A DNA stretch of 64,000 bases from Halobacteriovoraceae bacterium (GCA_002718735.1 PBFR01000024.1:1-64000); one strand, 5' to 3'; shown: positions 27,418 through 36,221, counted from the stretch's first letter. The notes: a model not told the origin generated them from the letters alone. Program-made: numbers and translations.

Positions 27418-29089
27418 CGTTCATCTCCATTAATTGGTCGTGTGAACCTTCTTCGGCTTTTTCTCCCTCTTTCATAACTATAATTTTATCGTAATTTTGA
27501 ATAGTTGAGAGCCTATGTGCCACAGCTAGGACGGTTTTATGGGAAGCAACCTTATCTAGGGCCGCTTGAACGGTTTTTTCAGATTCATTATCTAGAGCAG
27601 AAGTTGCCTCATCGAATAAAAATATTGGGCAATCCCTTAAAAATGCCCTGGCAATAGTAAGCCTCTGGCTTTGTCCGCCAGATAGTCTAAGTCCCCTGTC
27701 TCCAATATGGGTTTGCAGTCCATCTGGCAGATTTTTAATAAATTCATTGGAGTAGCTTACGTCCAGTGCTTCGTTAATTTGCTCCTCGGAATAGCTTACA
27801 CCTGCAGTCAAGTTCTCTAGAATTGAATCATTGAATAAGAAAATATCCTGACTAACTAAGGCCACCTGAGATCTGAGAGAATCAAGGGTGTAATCTTTAA
27901 TGTTTACGCCATCAATTAGGATCTCTCCCTCTTCAATATCGTAGAGTCTTAAAAGAAGTGAAACCAATGTGGATTTGCCTGAACCGGAAAGTCCCACTAG
28001 TCCAATTTTTTCGCCTTTGTTAATTTTAAGACTGAAGTTTTTAACCACCGGAGACTTTCCATACCCAAAGGTCACGTTTTTAAACTCAATTGATTCTTCA
28101 AAGTTTAAAAGATCAACGGTTCCAGTGTTCACTTCTTCTGGCTCACCTAAAAGCTTGAAGATTCTTTTGCCTGCACCACGCGCTTGATTAAGCTTGGTGT
28201 TTGCTTTGGAGTACCTTCTTACAGGATCCATAAACATGGCAAGTGCACCAATAAAAGAGATAAACTCACCAACAGTTAAAGCTCCGTCTTGCGCTCTAAA
28301 ATAAGCTGCAACAATTACAACCCCAAAGGCCGTGGCCGCAACAAGCTCAACTGAAGGATGTGAATGCTCCTCTGCTGAATTGGACTTTCTCTTATGGCCT
28401 AGAAAGTTGTTCTGCGCCTTATTAAACCTTTTAACCATGTAGGTTTGAAGATTAAATGCCTTAATAATCTTTTGACCAGTAAGGCCTTCCGCTCCATGGT
28501 GAGTCATCTCAGCATTGTCTTCTTGAGCTTTAGTTACATAGCGTCTAATTCTTTTTCCAGTAACGTTAAAGATCACGATGAAAAATGGAAGCACTACAAA
28601 AATAATTAAAGTTAATTTCCAGTCATGATAAAGAGCGACTCCAATAAGAAGTATTGCCGTAAGCGGTTCTCTAAAGATAGAAATTGCATGATTAAATGCT
28701 TCAGCGAACACGGCCGTGTCATTGATCATGACAGATAAAAGGTTTCCTTGCTTTGTCTTTGCGTAATGGGAAGCGCTTAAGTGTTGAAATTTTGTATAAA
28801 TGTCTTGTCTAATGTCACAGGTCGCTTGATCCACAACCATTCTTAACCCAAAAAAGTGAAAGTATCTGAGTGGATAATTTATAACCGCAAGACCAACAAG
28901 TATTCCGCCCAGTTGAAGTGCGTATTCGGTTGTTGCCGCTGGATCAAAGATTCCATCAATAACGTTTTTTACAAAGTATGCCTGATAAGCTTTAATTGCC
29001 GCTAAAGGAATGGAACAAAGAGAGGCCAAAATCGCAAAGCGAAGATATGGCCTTAAATATGGATACATCAATTTAAGTAATTCGATCAT
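27383..29089 (-). CDS. MsbA-like ABC exporter (fused membrane and ATPase domains)
   Basis: A half-transporter of about 568 aa. Residues 1-310 hold six membrane helices; the ATPase has Walker A GLSGSGKST, Q-loop VSQDIFLF, signature LSGGQSQRL, Walker B IFLFDEATSALD and H-loop AHRLST. MsbA-type proteins flip lipid A or other lipids across the inner membrane. I favour the ATG at 29089, which starts a normal MsbA-like N-terminus and avoids overlap with divergent gmhB; the frame stays open to a TTG at 29140. The AGGA abuts the chosen ATG, so the start is not secure. Divergent gmhB also belongs to lipopolysaccharide synthesis. Confidence 0.92.
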   Translation of the reverse strand: MIELLKLMYPYLRPYLRFAILASLCSIPLAAIKAYQAYFVKNVIDGIFDPAATTEYALQLGGILVGLAVINYPLRYFHFFGLRMVVDQATCDIRQDIYTKFQHLSASHYAKTKQGNLLSVMINDTAVFAEAFNHAISIFREPLTAILLIGVALYHDWKLTLIIFVVLPFFIVIFNVTGKRIRRYVTKAQEDNAEMTHHGAEGLTGQKIIKAFNLQTYMVKRFNKAQNNFLGHKRKSNSAEEHSHPSVELVAATAFGVVIVAAYFRAQDGALTVGEFISFIGALAMFMDPVRRYSKANTKLNQARGAGKRIFKLLGEPEEVNTGTVDLLNFEESIEFKNVTFGYGKSPVVKNFSLKINKGEKIGLVGLSGSGKSTLVSLLLRLYDIEEGEILIDGVNIKDYTLDSLRSQVALVSQDIFLFNDSILENLTAGVSYSEEQINEALDVSYSNEFIKNLPDGLQTHIGDRGLRLSGGQSQRLTIARAFLRDCPIFLFDEATSALDNESEKTVQAALDKVASHKTVLAVAHRLSTIQNYDKIIVMKEGEKAEEGSHDQLMEMNGEYKKLYELSL

Positions 29090-29154
29090 TCCTGCATAAT
29101 AGCCGTTTGTGTCAATAAAGAAAAGAATTGGCCCCATCAAAATGGATTAAAAAC

Positions 29155-29649
29155 ATGACTAAAAAAGCAATATTTCTAGATCGCGACGGAACAATCATCA
29201 TAGATAAGCACTACCTGCACGATCCAAACCAAGTGGAATATTTTGAGGACACAATTGAGGCCTTGCAACTCATGACAAATAAAGGCTATGAGCTATTCAT
29301 GGTTACCAATCAATCTGGCATTGGCAGAGGCATGTTTAAAGTTGAGGATATGCACAAAGTTCATGAGAAGATCATCAAAGACCTCATGCAGGAAGGGATT
29401 GTCATTAAAGATGTGGCCTTCTGCCCTCATTCCCCCCATGAAAACTGCGATTGTCGCAAACCATCCCCAAAGATGATCTTAGATCTCATGCAAAAGCATG
29501 GAATTGAGCAGGGATTCATGATTGGAGATAAAGCAATCGATGCAGAGTGTGGAATTGCCGCAGGGATTGAGGGTGTTCACCTGACTAACAGCGACTCGGA
29601 ATATCCGAAATTTAAAAGATTAATAGAATTCGCTAAGAGCATCAGTTAA
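29155..29649 (+). CDS. gmhB: D-glycero-beta-D-manno-heptose-1,7-bisphosphate 7-phosphatase (GmhB-like)
   Basis: HAD hydrolase of 164 aa. Motif I is FLDRDGTIIID, motif II FMVTNQSG, and IGDKAIDAECG holds motif IV. The zinc-binding loop CPHSPHENCDC is characteristic of the GmhB/HisB-N branch. It removes the 7-phosphate from heptose bisphosphate in ADP-heptose synthesis for the LPS core. The ATG at 29155 begins the canonical M-x-K-K-A-I-F-L-D-R-D-G; an open frame extends to 29128 but would overlap the divergent exporter. Its stop abuts the end of the convergent LysR gene. Confidence 0.9.
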   Translation: MTKKAIFLDRDGTIIIDKHYLHDPNQVEYFEDTIEALQLMTNKGYELFMVTNQSGIGRGMFKVEDMHKVHEKIIKDLMQEGIVIKDVAFCPHSPHENCDCRKPSPKMILDLMQKHGIEQGFMIGDKAIDAECGIAAGIEGVHLTNSDSEYPKFKRLIEFAKSIS

Positions 29650-30504
29650 TTACTTTTTAAACTCTTTTTTAAATTGATCTATTAGCTCTCTATGGAGCGA
29701 GGAAAGCTCCACATTGTCTGAGTAATAGAAGTTAATCTTGTACTTTGCAACCTCAACATCCAACTTTCGAACCCTGTAAGAGTCTTTTGGAAGTGAATAA
29801 AGGTAGTACTCTGGAATATAGGCCACACCATGACCACTCACGGCCATGTTTGCAATAACTCCCCAGCTCGAAATTGAAGTATTTATTGGAGGAGCAGATT
29901 TAAATCTTTTCTGATAGGCGGCCTTAAGCTCCACCACCTCTTTTGTGTCTTCAGTGAGAATAAGTCCCGCTTCATGGATTGATCTTTTATCTTTTTTAGC
30001 ACTTATAAAAACAAACTTGCCACTGTGTATAGTTTCAAACCTTGCTTTAAACGTAACATTATCCAGTGAGATTGAATAGTTCCTCTCACCTCTTTCCATT
30101 AACTCTTTACATCTGAAAGTAGTCCCAACTCTTATGCTAAAGTCCAAATTCTCATGCTTCTTTTTCATTTCAGACATGACACTTGGAAGAAATGTGTTTG
30201 CTAAACTTTGTTGAATTGAAATTTTAATTTTCTCATTCGCGGAGACAATCCCTTTGATTTCCTCTTCAAAGTCTGAGGCACTCTCAATCATTTGAGTTGC
30301 AAGCTTAAAGACTTGCTGTCCCTTTTCAGTCACCTGAAAGCGATTTCTTCCATGCTTTACCAGCTCAACTTGATATTGATCCTCAAGCCAGCGGATGGCC
30401 TGGCTTATGGCCGGAGAGCTCACAAAGTTGTTCTTGGCGGCCATGTTAACTCCACCAAGTCTTACAGCGTCCACAAAGTACTTAAAATAGTTAAGATTAA
30501 TCAT
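29650..30504 (-). CDS. LysR-family transcriptional regulator
   Basis: The protein has 284 aa. The N-terminal winged helix-turn-helix is of LysR type (YFKYFVDAVRLGGVNMAAKN, then SSPAISQAIRWLEDQYQVELV). A substrate-binding domain follows with a degenerate second half. It is divergent from the secreted DUF2608-like HAD gene with a 100-bp intergenic region, the usual layout for a LysR regulator and its target. The inducer is unknown. Confidence 0.9.
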   Translation of the reverse strand: MINLNYFKYFVDAVRLGGVNMAAKNNFVSSPAISQAIRWLEDQYQVELVKHGRNRFQVTEKGQQVFKLATQMIESASDFEEEIKGIVSANEKIKISIQQSLANTFLPSVMSEMKKKHENLDFSIRVGTTFRCKELMERGERNYSISLDNVTFKARFETIHSGKFVFISAKKDKRSIHEAGLILTEDTKEVVELKAAYQKRFKSAPPINTSISSWGVIANMAVSGHGVAYIPEYYLYSLPKDSYRVRKLDVEVAKYKINFYYSDNVELSSLHRELIDQFKKEFKK

Positions 30505-30604
30505 ACAAGCACAATAATAAGCTATACTTAATATTGAAACAACTATTTCTAAATTTTATTAATATGCTTTTTTGAATAGATTCTTCTCTAACAAGGAGAG
30601 AGAT

Positions 30605-31414
30605 ATGAAAAAATTCACTTTACTGCTAATTGCACAATTACTAGTTTCAACGGCCTTTGCGTCATGGAAATCGGAGACAAACTCCCATCGGGAAGTTTAT
30701 GAATTCGTCCTTAACCAAGTTTCGAATGAAGGCATATCGCCCAAAGATGCTCTGATAGTTTATGACATCGATAACACTCTTTTGAAGATGAAGCAAAACT
30801 TTGGTTCGGACCAATGGTTTAATTGGCAAAGCAATTGTCTAAAGATCAAATGCCCAGAACTAATCGCAAAAGACTTTCAAGATCTTATTGATCTTCAATA
30901 CGAGATCTTCACTATGGCTAAAATGGATCCCACAGAGGACTATGCTCCACAAGCAGTTCGCTCACTTCAAGAAAAAGGATTTTCTGTAATTGCTCTAACC
31001 TCACGAGGACCAGAGTCTCGCAATGCTACTGAAAGAGAGCTTCGTAGAAACAACTATGACTTCTCTAAATCACTCTTTGGAGAATCAATCGCAGCTAGTT
31101 TTACTCCCACAGGACAGAAGAGAATAGCGAGCTATCAGAATGGAGTGTTTATGACCTCCGGCATGCATAAAGGACAGATGCTTAAATACCTTCTGGGTAG
31201 GTTTCAAAAACATTATAAATTCATAGTGTTCATTGATGATCATAAGAAGCACACCGACAGAGTTTTTAATATGTTTCTAAATACTGAAAGCAGCATATAT
31301 ACTTTCAGATACGGACTTGAAGATAATAAAGTACAAAATTTTAATCTAAGTGATAAAGCACAATCCATAAAATTGGGACGAGCTCTTTTAAGTCTTAGAG
31401 AGCAATTACAATAA
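30605..31414 (+). CDS. Secreted DUF2608-like HAD phosphatase
   Basis: The ATG at 30605 has AAGGAG 6 nt upstream and starts a signal peptide (MKKFTLLLIAQLLVSTAFA); the frame is open to 30572. HAD motif I is IVYDIDNTLLKM, motif II VIALTSRG, and the motif IV region FIVFIDDHKKHTD. This matches DUF2608, a family of exported HAD proteins reported in Legionella and other bacteria. The substrate is not known. It is divergent from a LysR regulator gene and convergent with recO. Confidence 0.88.
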   Translation: MKKFTLLLIAQLLVSTAFASWKSETNSHREVYEFVLNQVSNEGISPKDALIVYDIDNTLLKMKQNFGSDQWFNWQSNCLKIKCPELIAKDFQDLIDLQYEIFTMAKMDPTEDYAPQAVRSLQEKGFSVIALTSRGPESRNATERELRRNNYDFSKSLFGESIAASFTPTGQKRIASYQNGVFMTSGMHKGQMLKYLLGRFQKHYKFIVFIDDHKKHTDRVFNMFLNTESSIYTFRYGLEDNKVQNFNLSDKAQSIKLGRALLSLREQLQ

Positions 31415-31428
31415 ACTCTCATGGGGGG

Positions 31429-31443
31429 GCGATTAAATATCGC
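31429..31443. terminator. Small hairpin between convergent DUF2608-like gene and recO
   Basis: GCGAT-taaat-ATCGC flanked by G-rich and C-rich tracts that extend the stem imperfectly. It has no strong T-run, so termination is only possible. Confidence 0.35.
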
Positions 31444-31447
31444 TTCC

Positions 31448-32239
31448 CTAAAAAATCATCTGATAAGAAATAAAACTTGATGGCTGCCACTGAAACTGAA
31501 AGCACAAGAATCTGAATGCGGCCTCACATGGACCTCTTTCTGCAGTGGAGATTTGCTCCCAGTCTTTGTAGGGGGTTTCCAAAACCTTTTGTAAAAGATC
31601 TCTAAGCTCAATTGCACTTTGTCCTTCAACCTTTGAAATCATGTTGGCACACTCAGAACAGCTAAAGCCACCATTATTTGGCTCAAATCTCATGGATGGA
31701 AAACTTTCAAGCTCTCCATAACAATGCACGCATGATGAAAAGTCAGGGGCCACCCCAAGGTGATAAGTCATCTTGGTGAGAAACTTTAAAAGATGGTTTG
31801 GGGCATGAAATTTGTTTTTTGAAAGTGCTTGTTCGATATAAAACAAAGCGTTGCTTGCAACTTTGAAGACACCTTCGTTTTCCATATTTTCAGTGTCGTC
31901 ATAATCAAAGTCTTTTTTAGGAGCAACCTTTTGAAGAAACTCGCAGAAAAAGCTCACAAGATAGAAGGCCCTATAATCTTGGCGAACAAGTTTCGACTCC
32001 CAAAGAAGCTCCCACTCCTGAGCGATGTGAATCTCTTGTTCTATTTTTTTTCTTCGAGGTGCCAGAAGGACTTTGATCATAAATCCAAGCTCAAGGATCG
32101 TTCCCTTGTTCTTTTTGCCCCCGCCTTTTCCACCATAAAAATAAAGTGTGGCGAGGTTTCCGTCACGAAGCAAAACCTTGCAGATAAGGTCTCTTTCCTT
32201 ATAGACGGTTTTATGAATGATAATGCCTTCTAAGCGCAT
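31448..32239 (-). CDS. recO: DNA repair protein RecO
   Basis: RecO loads RecA onto SSB-coated single-stranded DNA in the RecFOR pathway. The N-terminal OB-fold begins MRLEGIIIHKTVYKERDLICKV, with FYGGKGGGKK, typical of RecO. The C-terminal region has a zinc-like arrangement CVHCYGE and CSECA. The ATG at 32239 is preferred to an in-frame TTG at 32254. It overlaps the end of the helicase gene by 29 bp, so the two are cotranscribed. Confidence 0.9.
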   Translation of the reverse strand: MRLEGIIIHKTVYKERDLICKVLLRDGNLATLYFYGGKGGGKKNKGTILELGFMIKVLLAPRRKKIEQEIHIAQEWELLWESKLVRQDYRAFYLVSFFCEFLQKVAPKKDFDYDDTENMENEGVFKVASNALFYIEQALSKNKFHAPNHLLKFLTKMTYHLGVAPDFSSCVHCYGELESFPSMRFEPNNGGFSCSECANMISKVEGQSAIELRDLLQKVLETPYKDWEQISTAERGPCEAAFRFLCFQFQWQPSSFISYQMIF

Positions 32240-33245
32240 GAATAACTCTGCCAATTTTTTTCACCCCATAATGACACAAAAAGTTAAAAAGAGAAATTAT
32301 GGCCTGGGGATAAGAGCGCTTGCCCCTTTGTCTTGAAATCAGACAGAACTCCTCACCCCTTCTTCCAGCTCTTCCGGCCATCTGCAACCACATATCCAAA
32401 CTGTCGACTTTATATGTAATGTACAACCAGCTGATTTCAGGAAGGTTTACGCCGTGACTAAGTGTTGAAGTGCAGAAGATATAGTCTATTTTTACGCTCA
32501 CGCTCATCTGCCTTTGAAACTCCTCCACCTCACCGCTCACACAGCTGAGTGCCGTGAAACCTTTTTGGTTGTATGTGTCTGCAAGCCCTTTTGCTTCTTG
32601 TCTGTACTGACAGAACACGAGTTTAATCCCTGGCATTGAAAGCTCCAGGTGTTTGAAGGCCCACTCTTTTTTAGGTATCAGATAGAACGATTTTGGTTCC
32701 TTTTTAATCTGCTGGTTTCCAAGATTCATTAAATAGCGATTCTCGTAGCCATTGGTTTTGCTTTTCCAGAATTCAACAACTTCTTCACTTGCAGTGGCCG
32801 TAAGTAGAAGTGCAGGAAGGGAATTTCCCATGACGGTTTCAGAGATCTCCATAAGCTTTGGCCTAAAGCTTTTGCCCCAGTAGTAAAATAGATGAAACTC
32901 ATCAAAGACAATAATCTTGTCCTCTAAAAGATCTCCCAAGATTTCTTCACTTATAATCTCAACAGTGAGAACAAAGAGTTTAAAATTTAAACCACCCTTG
33001 ATCGCCTGATTTAACTCCTTCATTTTTCTCGGAGCAAAACTTGAAAGTTTATTCTCAAGGCATCTCACATGGAATTCATTGGCCAATGCCCTCAGAGGTG
33101 AAAGGTAAACGATTGATTTTTCAGTATTTTTAGCAAGGTCCAGAAGCAAAGTGGTTTTTCCCCACCCGGTAGGAGCTAGAAATAGTAGATTTGAGTCATA
33201 CTCCAGAATTGTTTGAATTGATTGCATGACTCGGGCATAGAGCAA
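32211..33245 (-). CDS. Compact DEAD/DEAH-like superfamily 2 helicase
   Basis: At 344 aa it is short for the family. Walker A is APTGWGKTT, motif Ia SPLRALANEF, motif II DEFH, motif III TATAS, and motif VI QMAGRAGRRG. It lacks accessory domains. The only standard start between the upstream stop and Walker A is the TTG at 33245. The frame is open upstream to about 33322 and encodes LGKGQAQN, which resembles a Q-type motif, so the true N-terminus may be longer with an unusual start. It overlaps recO, suggesting a joint repair function. Confidence 0.85.
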   Translation of the reverse strand: MLYARVMQSIQTILEYDSNLLFLAPTGWGKTTLLLDLAKNTEKSIVYLSPLRALANEFHVRCLENKLSSFAPRKMKELNQAIKGGLNFKLFVLTVEIISEEILGDLLEDKIIVFDEFHLFYYWGKSFRPKLMEISETVMGNSLPALLLTATASEEVVEFWKSKTNGYENRYLMNLGNQQIKKEPKSFYLIPKKEWAFKHLELSMPGIKLVFCQYRQEAKGLADTYNQKGFTALSCVSGEVEEFQRQMSVSVKIDYIFCTSTLSHGVNLPEISWLYITYKVDSLDMWLQMAGRAGRRGEEFCLISRQRGKRSYPQAIISLFNFLCHYGVKKIGRVIHALRRHYHS

Positions 33246-33296
33246 ATTCTGTGCCTGGCCCTTGCCTAATGGCGCTTTAGGCCATAAAAAGTGTGC

Positions 33297-33554
33297 ATGA
33301 TTAGAAAAATTGAAAAAACACTAGATGACCAGATTCGCCCAGCTCTTGCTTCCCATGGAGGAAACATTGAAGTGGTGGATTTTGACAATAATAAACTATT
33401 CGTAAAACTTACCGGCGGATGCCAAGGTTGTTCTTCCTCAAGAGCGACTTTGAAAGATGGTATTGAGCGCATGCTTAAAACTAAATACCCAGATTTCATC
33501 GACGAAGTTGTGGATCTTACCGACCACGCCGCTGGTGAAAATCCATTCATGTAA
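33297..33554 (+). CDS. NifU-like iron-sulfur scaffold protein
   Basis: The protein has 85 aa and corresponds to the C-terminal NifU (Nfu-type) domain. It starts IRKIEKTLDDQIRPALASHGG and contains the cluster-binding CxxC in LTGGCQGCSSS. It delivers [4Fe-4S] clusters to apo-proteins in the cytoplasm. The ATG at 33297 is chosen; a GTG at 33291 is also in frame. It is divergent from the helicase gene and monocistronic. Confidence 0.95.
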   Translation: MIRKIEKTLDDQIRPALASHGGNIEVVDFDNNKLFVKLTGGCQGCSSSRATLKDGIERMLKTKYPDFIDEVVDLTDHAAGENPFM

Positions 33555-33916
33555 TAAAGCTCTTTTTTATTAGGGGAAGATCTTTATTCCCCCTAAATCT
33601 AATTCAAGATTCTATTTGGTGCTCTCAACCATACTTTCAAAGTTTTTCTCCAGTACAATTTCATTGAATCAACTTTCACTATTGAGGTGCTCTAAAGCTA
33701 AGTTATAAGTCTAGCACTTAGTTAGCATCTCTTTGCACCATATCTAGAACAGCCTCGATTCGAAGTTAAATAACCTCCAATAAGGATTGAAGCTAAACTC
33801 TAATTTAATCAACATGTTGGTTTTTCATAATTTCACACCTCCTACAAACATGTAATTTCAATACCTTAAACTCAAATATTCACAATTCATGAATTGTAAA
33901 TTGCAAATCGCAAATC
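33555..33916. other. Intergenic region between NifU-like gene and AbiE-like pair
   Basis: 362 bp, strongly AT-rich. An imperfect hairpin (33570-33596, TTAGGGGAA against TTCCCCCTAA) follows the NifU-like stop and may end its transcript. Near the right end are a perfect 16-bp palindrome and a tandem 7-bp repeat, listed separately. No further gene was seen. Confidence 0.6.
33882..33897. promoter_or_regulatory. Perfect palindrome upstream of wHTH gene, candidate operator
   Basis: ACAATTCATGAATTGT is a perfect 16-bp palindrome ending 19 bp before the first ATG of the wHTH gene. A tandem repeat GCAAATC GCAAATC (33903-33916) follows directly. Autoregulation by the wHTH protein is inferred. Confidence 0.6.
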
Positions 33917-34462
33917 ATGAGATATAATAAATTTATGGAAGGGAAAAATTTAAATCTTAAGCCACAAGACGTAATCGTTATTTTAAAAGTTCTATCCAAA
34001 GGTAAGGTTCCATGGAGAATTTCAGATCTCGCTTATGAATTAGATTTGAGTGCAGGAGAAGTATCTAACTGCCTTGGAAGACTAAAGGCCTGTGCCCTAA
34101 TTTCAAATGATAAGAAAACACCTATGGTAACTAACCTCAAAGAGTTCTTATTATATGGCCTGCGCTATACTTTTCCGGCCAGATTAGGCAAAAATGAAAG
34201 AGGGGTTTTAACAGCTCATAGCTTTGGTCCAATATCGAAAAAAATTGTTAGTGATGTCAATTATGTTTGGCCATTCCCTGATGGAGAAGTAAAAGGAGTA
34301 TCTGTGTCCCCATTATTTAAGAACGCTCCAAAAGCCTCCTTAAATGATGAAAAACTACATCAATTCTTGGCCCTTATCGATTCAGTTAGAATTGGAAAAG
34401 TGAGGGAGAAAAAATTAGCAATGGAAGCTTTGGAAAAGGAACTTTCTTCATATGAGCTATGA
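33917..34462 (+). CDS. Winged-HTH protein, AbiEi-like partner
   Basis: The protein has 181 aa. The N-terminal half carries a winged helix (LKPQDVIVILKVLS, then ISDLAYELDLSAGEVSNCLGRLKACALI, then the wing KTPMVTNL). The rest is not recognised. Its end overlaps the nucleotidyltransferase gene by 11 bp. This order, wHTH protein then nucleotidyltransferase, is that of type IV AbiE toxin-antitoxin operons. An ATG at 33935 is an alternative start; neither has a clear ribosome binding site. Autorepression at the upstream palindrome is plausible. Confidence 0.7.
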   Translation: MRYNKFMEGKNLNLKPQDVIVILKVLSKGKVPWRISDLAYELDLSAGEVSNCLGRLKACALISNDKKTPMVTNLKEFLLYGLRYTFPARLGKNERGVLTAHSFGPISKKIVSDVNYVWPFPDGEVKGVSVSPLFKNAPKASLNDEKLHQFLALIDSVRIGKVREKKLAMEALEKELSSYEL

Positions 34463-35135
34463 AAACAATTACAAACTTCTTAAGCTTGCAGCAGAACTTT
34501 TAGGAAATTTAAAAGAAGATCTTGTCTTTGTGGGTGGGTCCACAACCTGTCTATACGTTGATCCGGTAATCGGTGATGAACTTAGGCCAACTGAGGATGT
34601 AGACTGCGTTGTTAGAGCTTATTCTATAAAGGAGTACTATAAGGTTGAAAAGAGACTAAGAAAACTTGGCTTTATAAATGATACCAGAAAGGATGCTCCA
34701 ATTTGTCGTTTTCTTTATGGTGAACTTTTAACACTAGATGTGATGCCTGATGATCAAGAAATTCTGGGGTTTAGCAACTCTTGGTACAAAGCAGGTATCC
34801 AGAATAGAATCAAAGTAGACCTAGGTGGACATGAGATAAGTGCCTTCTCACTCCCCTATTTTCTTGCCTCCAAATTTGAAGCCTTTGAAAGCAGAGGCAT
34901 AAGTGATCCAAGACTCAGTAGTGACTTGGAGGATATCATCATGGTTTTAGATGGAGTTAAAGATTTAAAAATTAAAGACTTAAACAGTGATGCATCAAAG
35001 TTCTTATCAGAAAAAGCTAGTGACTGCTTGAACAATAACCTTATTCAAGAGGCAATCAACGGTTTTTTATCTACCGGAAACAACATAACGAGAGTAAACC
35101 GAAGACTTGAGAGCTTAGTGAGTTTAGGCCTATAA
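34452..35135 (+). CDS. Nucleotidyltransferase, AbiEii-like
   Basis: The protein has 227 aa. The nucleotidyltransferase core is visible as FVGGSTTCLYVD followed by RPTEDVDCVV, with a further acidic strand in LTLDVMPDD, matching G-S-x(n)-D-x-D and the third carboxylate. AbiEii toxins of this fold transfer nucleotides to tRNA. A housekeeping or DUF-type nucleotidyltransferase is an alternative. It is coupled by overlap to the upstream wHTH gene. The pair is flanked by unrelated genes, consistent with an accessory insertion. Confidence 0.75.
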   Translation: MSYENNYKLLKLAAELLGNLKEDLVFVGGSTTCLYVDPVIGDELRPTEDVDCVVRAYSIKEYYKVEKRLRKLGFINDTRKDAPICRFLYGELLTLDVMPDDQEILGFSNSWYKAGIQNRIKVDLGGHEISAFSLPYFLASKFEAFESRGISDPRLSSDLEDIIMVLDGVKDLKIKDLNSDASKFLSEKASDCLNNNLIQEAINGFLSTGNNITRVNRRLESLVSLGL

Positions 35136-35164
35136 CCATCTCTATATCATCCACTATGAAAATT

Positions 35165-35851
35165 TCAAAGCCCATATAAAAACTCCTTTAAATGGGCTTT
35201 TTCTCTTTTGGATATCTCATATGGCCATGGCGGCATCATTTTATTTTTCACTAAAAATTTAGCAGTTGTTGCATTTGCTTTGGTGATAGGAGCTCTCGGT
35301 CCTCCTTGATAGTGACATTTAGAACATGATTCTAAATTCAAGACATGCTTCTTCATATTCTGGTCTTTTAGAAGGGGAACCATTCTTTTGAAGGGGTTAT
35401 TGTTCTTAATATGAACATCACCATAGCTTTTAATTCTCAAGTTCCACTTCGCTATTACGAGTTTTTCTTTGATGTTTAGTGGTGCTTCTTTTGAGTCCCA
35501 TACAGGTCGAATAAGGCGTGGCCCTCCAGAGTGGCAACGAAAACAACTTGTTTTATATTCAACTTCTTTACCAGCTTTTAATTGATGAAAACTCGCTTTA
35601 TAGGGCTTTGAAGATGTATCCACGACAATCTTAATCTTATCCCATTCATTTGCGTGAATTCCATTATGGGACTGTTTCATGGTCCAGATGTCTTTGTTTG
35701 GAAGCTTCTTAAAACTTATCTTATTAAATACTTCGCTTCCCCCTTGGGTCTTAGACTCTTTGGACTCGAAAAGTACTTCTTGATCAAAAAAACCTCCTCC
35801 CAGAAAATCTAGGAGAAGGTACATTGCTTTAATAACAATCAAAATACTCAT
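35165..35851 (-). CDS. Membrane-anchored diheme cytochrome c
   Basis: About 228 aa starting at the ATG 35851, inside the end of the upstream gene. An N-terminal hydrophobic helix (ILIVIKAMYLLLDFLGGGFF) should act as anchor or signal. Two c-type heme sites are present, CFRCH and CSKCH, each followed by G-G-P-R. The role is probably periplasmic electron transfer or a peroxidase-like reaction; the partner is unknown. It forms a two-gene unit with the secreted protein gene at 35829-36221, probably under the divergent LysR regulator. Confidence 0.85.
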   Translation of the reverse strand: MSILIVIKAMYLLLDFLGGGFFDQEVLFESKESKTQGGSEVFNKISFKKLPNKDIWTMKQSHNGIHANEWDKIKIVVDTSSKPYKASFHQLKAGKEVEYKTSCFRCHSGGPRLIRPVWDSKEAPLNIKEKLVIAKWNLRIKSYGDVHIKNNNPFKRMVPLLKDQNMKKHVLNLESCSKCHYQGGPRAPITKANATTAKFLVKNKMMPPWPYEISKREKAHLKEFLYGL

Positions 35852-36221
35852 AATCGCCGCCGTCCACACTTAGTTTGCCGGTTATAGTATTGTTAGGGCG
35901 TGGGTCACATACTCTCGCTCGACATCCTACTCCATAACCATCAACCTTATAGTGGAATGTAACAAGCTCACCATCTTGATTATAGAAGGTGTAACCGCTA
36001 ACTTTTTTACTCCCATCAGCATTCCAATCTAGACCTGTGAACTTTCCTGCCAATACTGATCCATAATAATTTCTCTGCCCTTCAGTATAGATCTTTGCAG
36101 TTGCCTTGTATCCAAATGGCTCGATCACAAGCTTCTTGCTTGGGTTTTCTTCTGAAGTACACGTCATTGCATGACTCGCCGAACTTAATAAAAACAAACA
36201 CATAAACAAACCAAGTTTCAT
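35829..36221 (-). CDS. Small secreted protein, hypothetical
   Basis: 130 aa with signal peptide MKLGLFMCLFLLSSASHA. The mature part is short, with five cysteines (TCTSEE, GCRARVCD, DCY) and beta-rich character. AAGGGAGG lies upstream of the ATG. No family is recognised. It overlaps the diheme cytochrome gene and is divergent from a LysR gene. Confidence 0.75.
   Translation of the reverse strand: MKLGLFMCLFLLSSASHAMTCTSEENPSKKLVIEPFGYKATAKIYTEGQRNYYGSVLAGKFTGLDWNADGSKKVSGYTFYNQDGELVTFHYKVDGYGVGCRARVCDPRPNNTITGKLSVDGGDYEYFDCY

Noticed and set aside
33555..33916. Possible tRNA or small RNA gene in the AT-rich gap after the NifU-like gene
   Set aside because: No cloverleaf, no T-loop consensus and only a weak hairpin; nothing beyond the palindrome could be supported.
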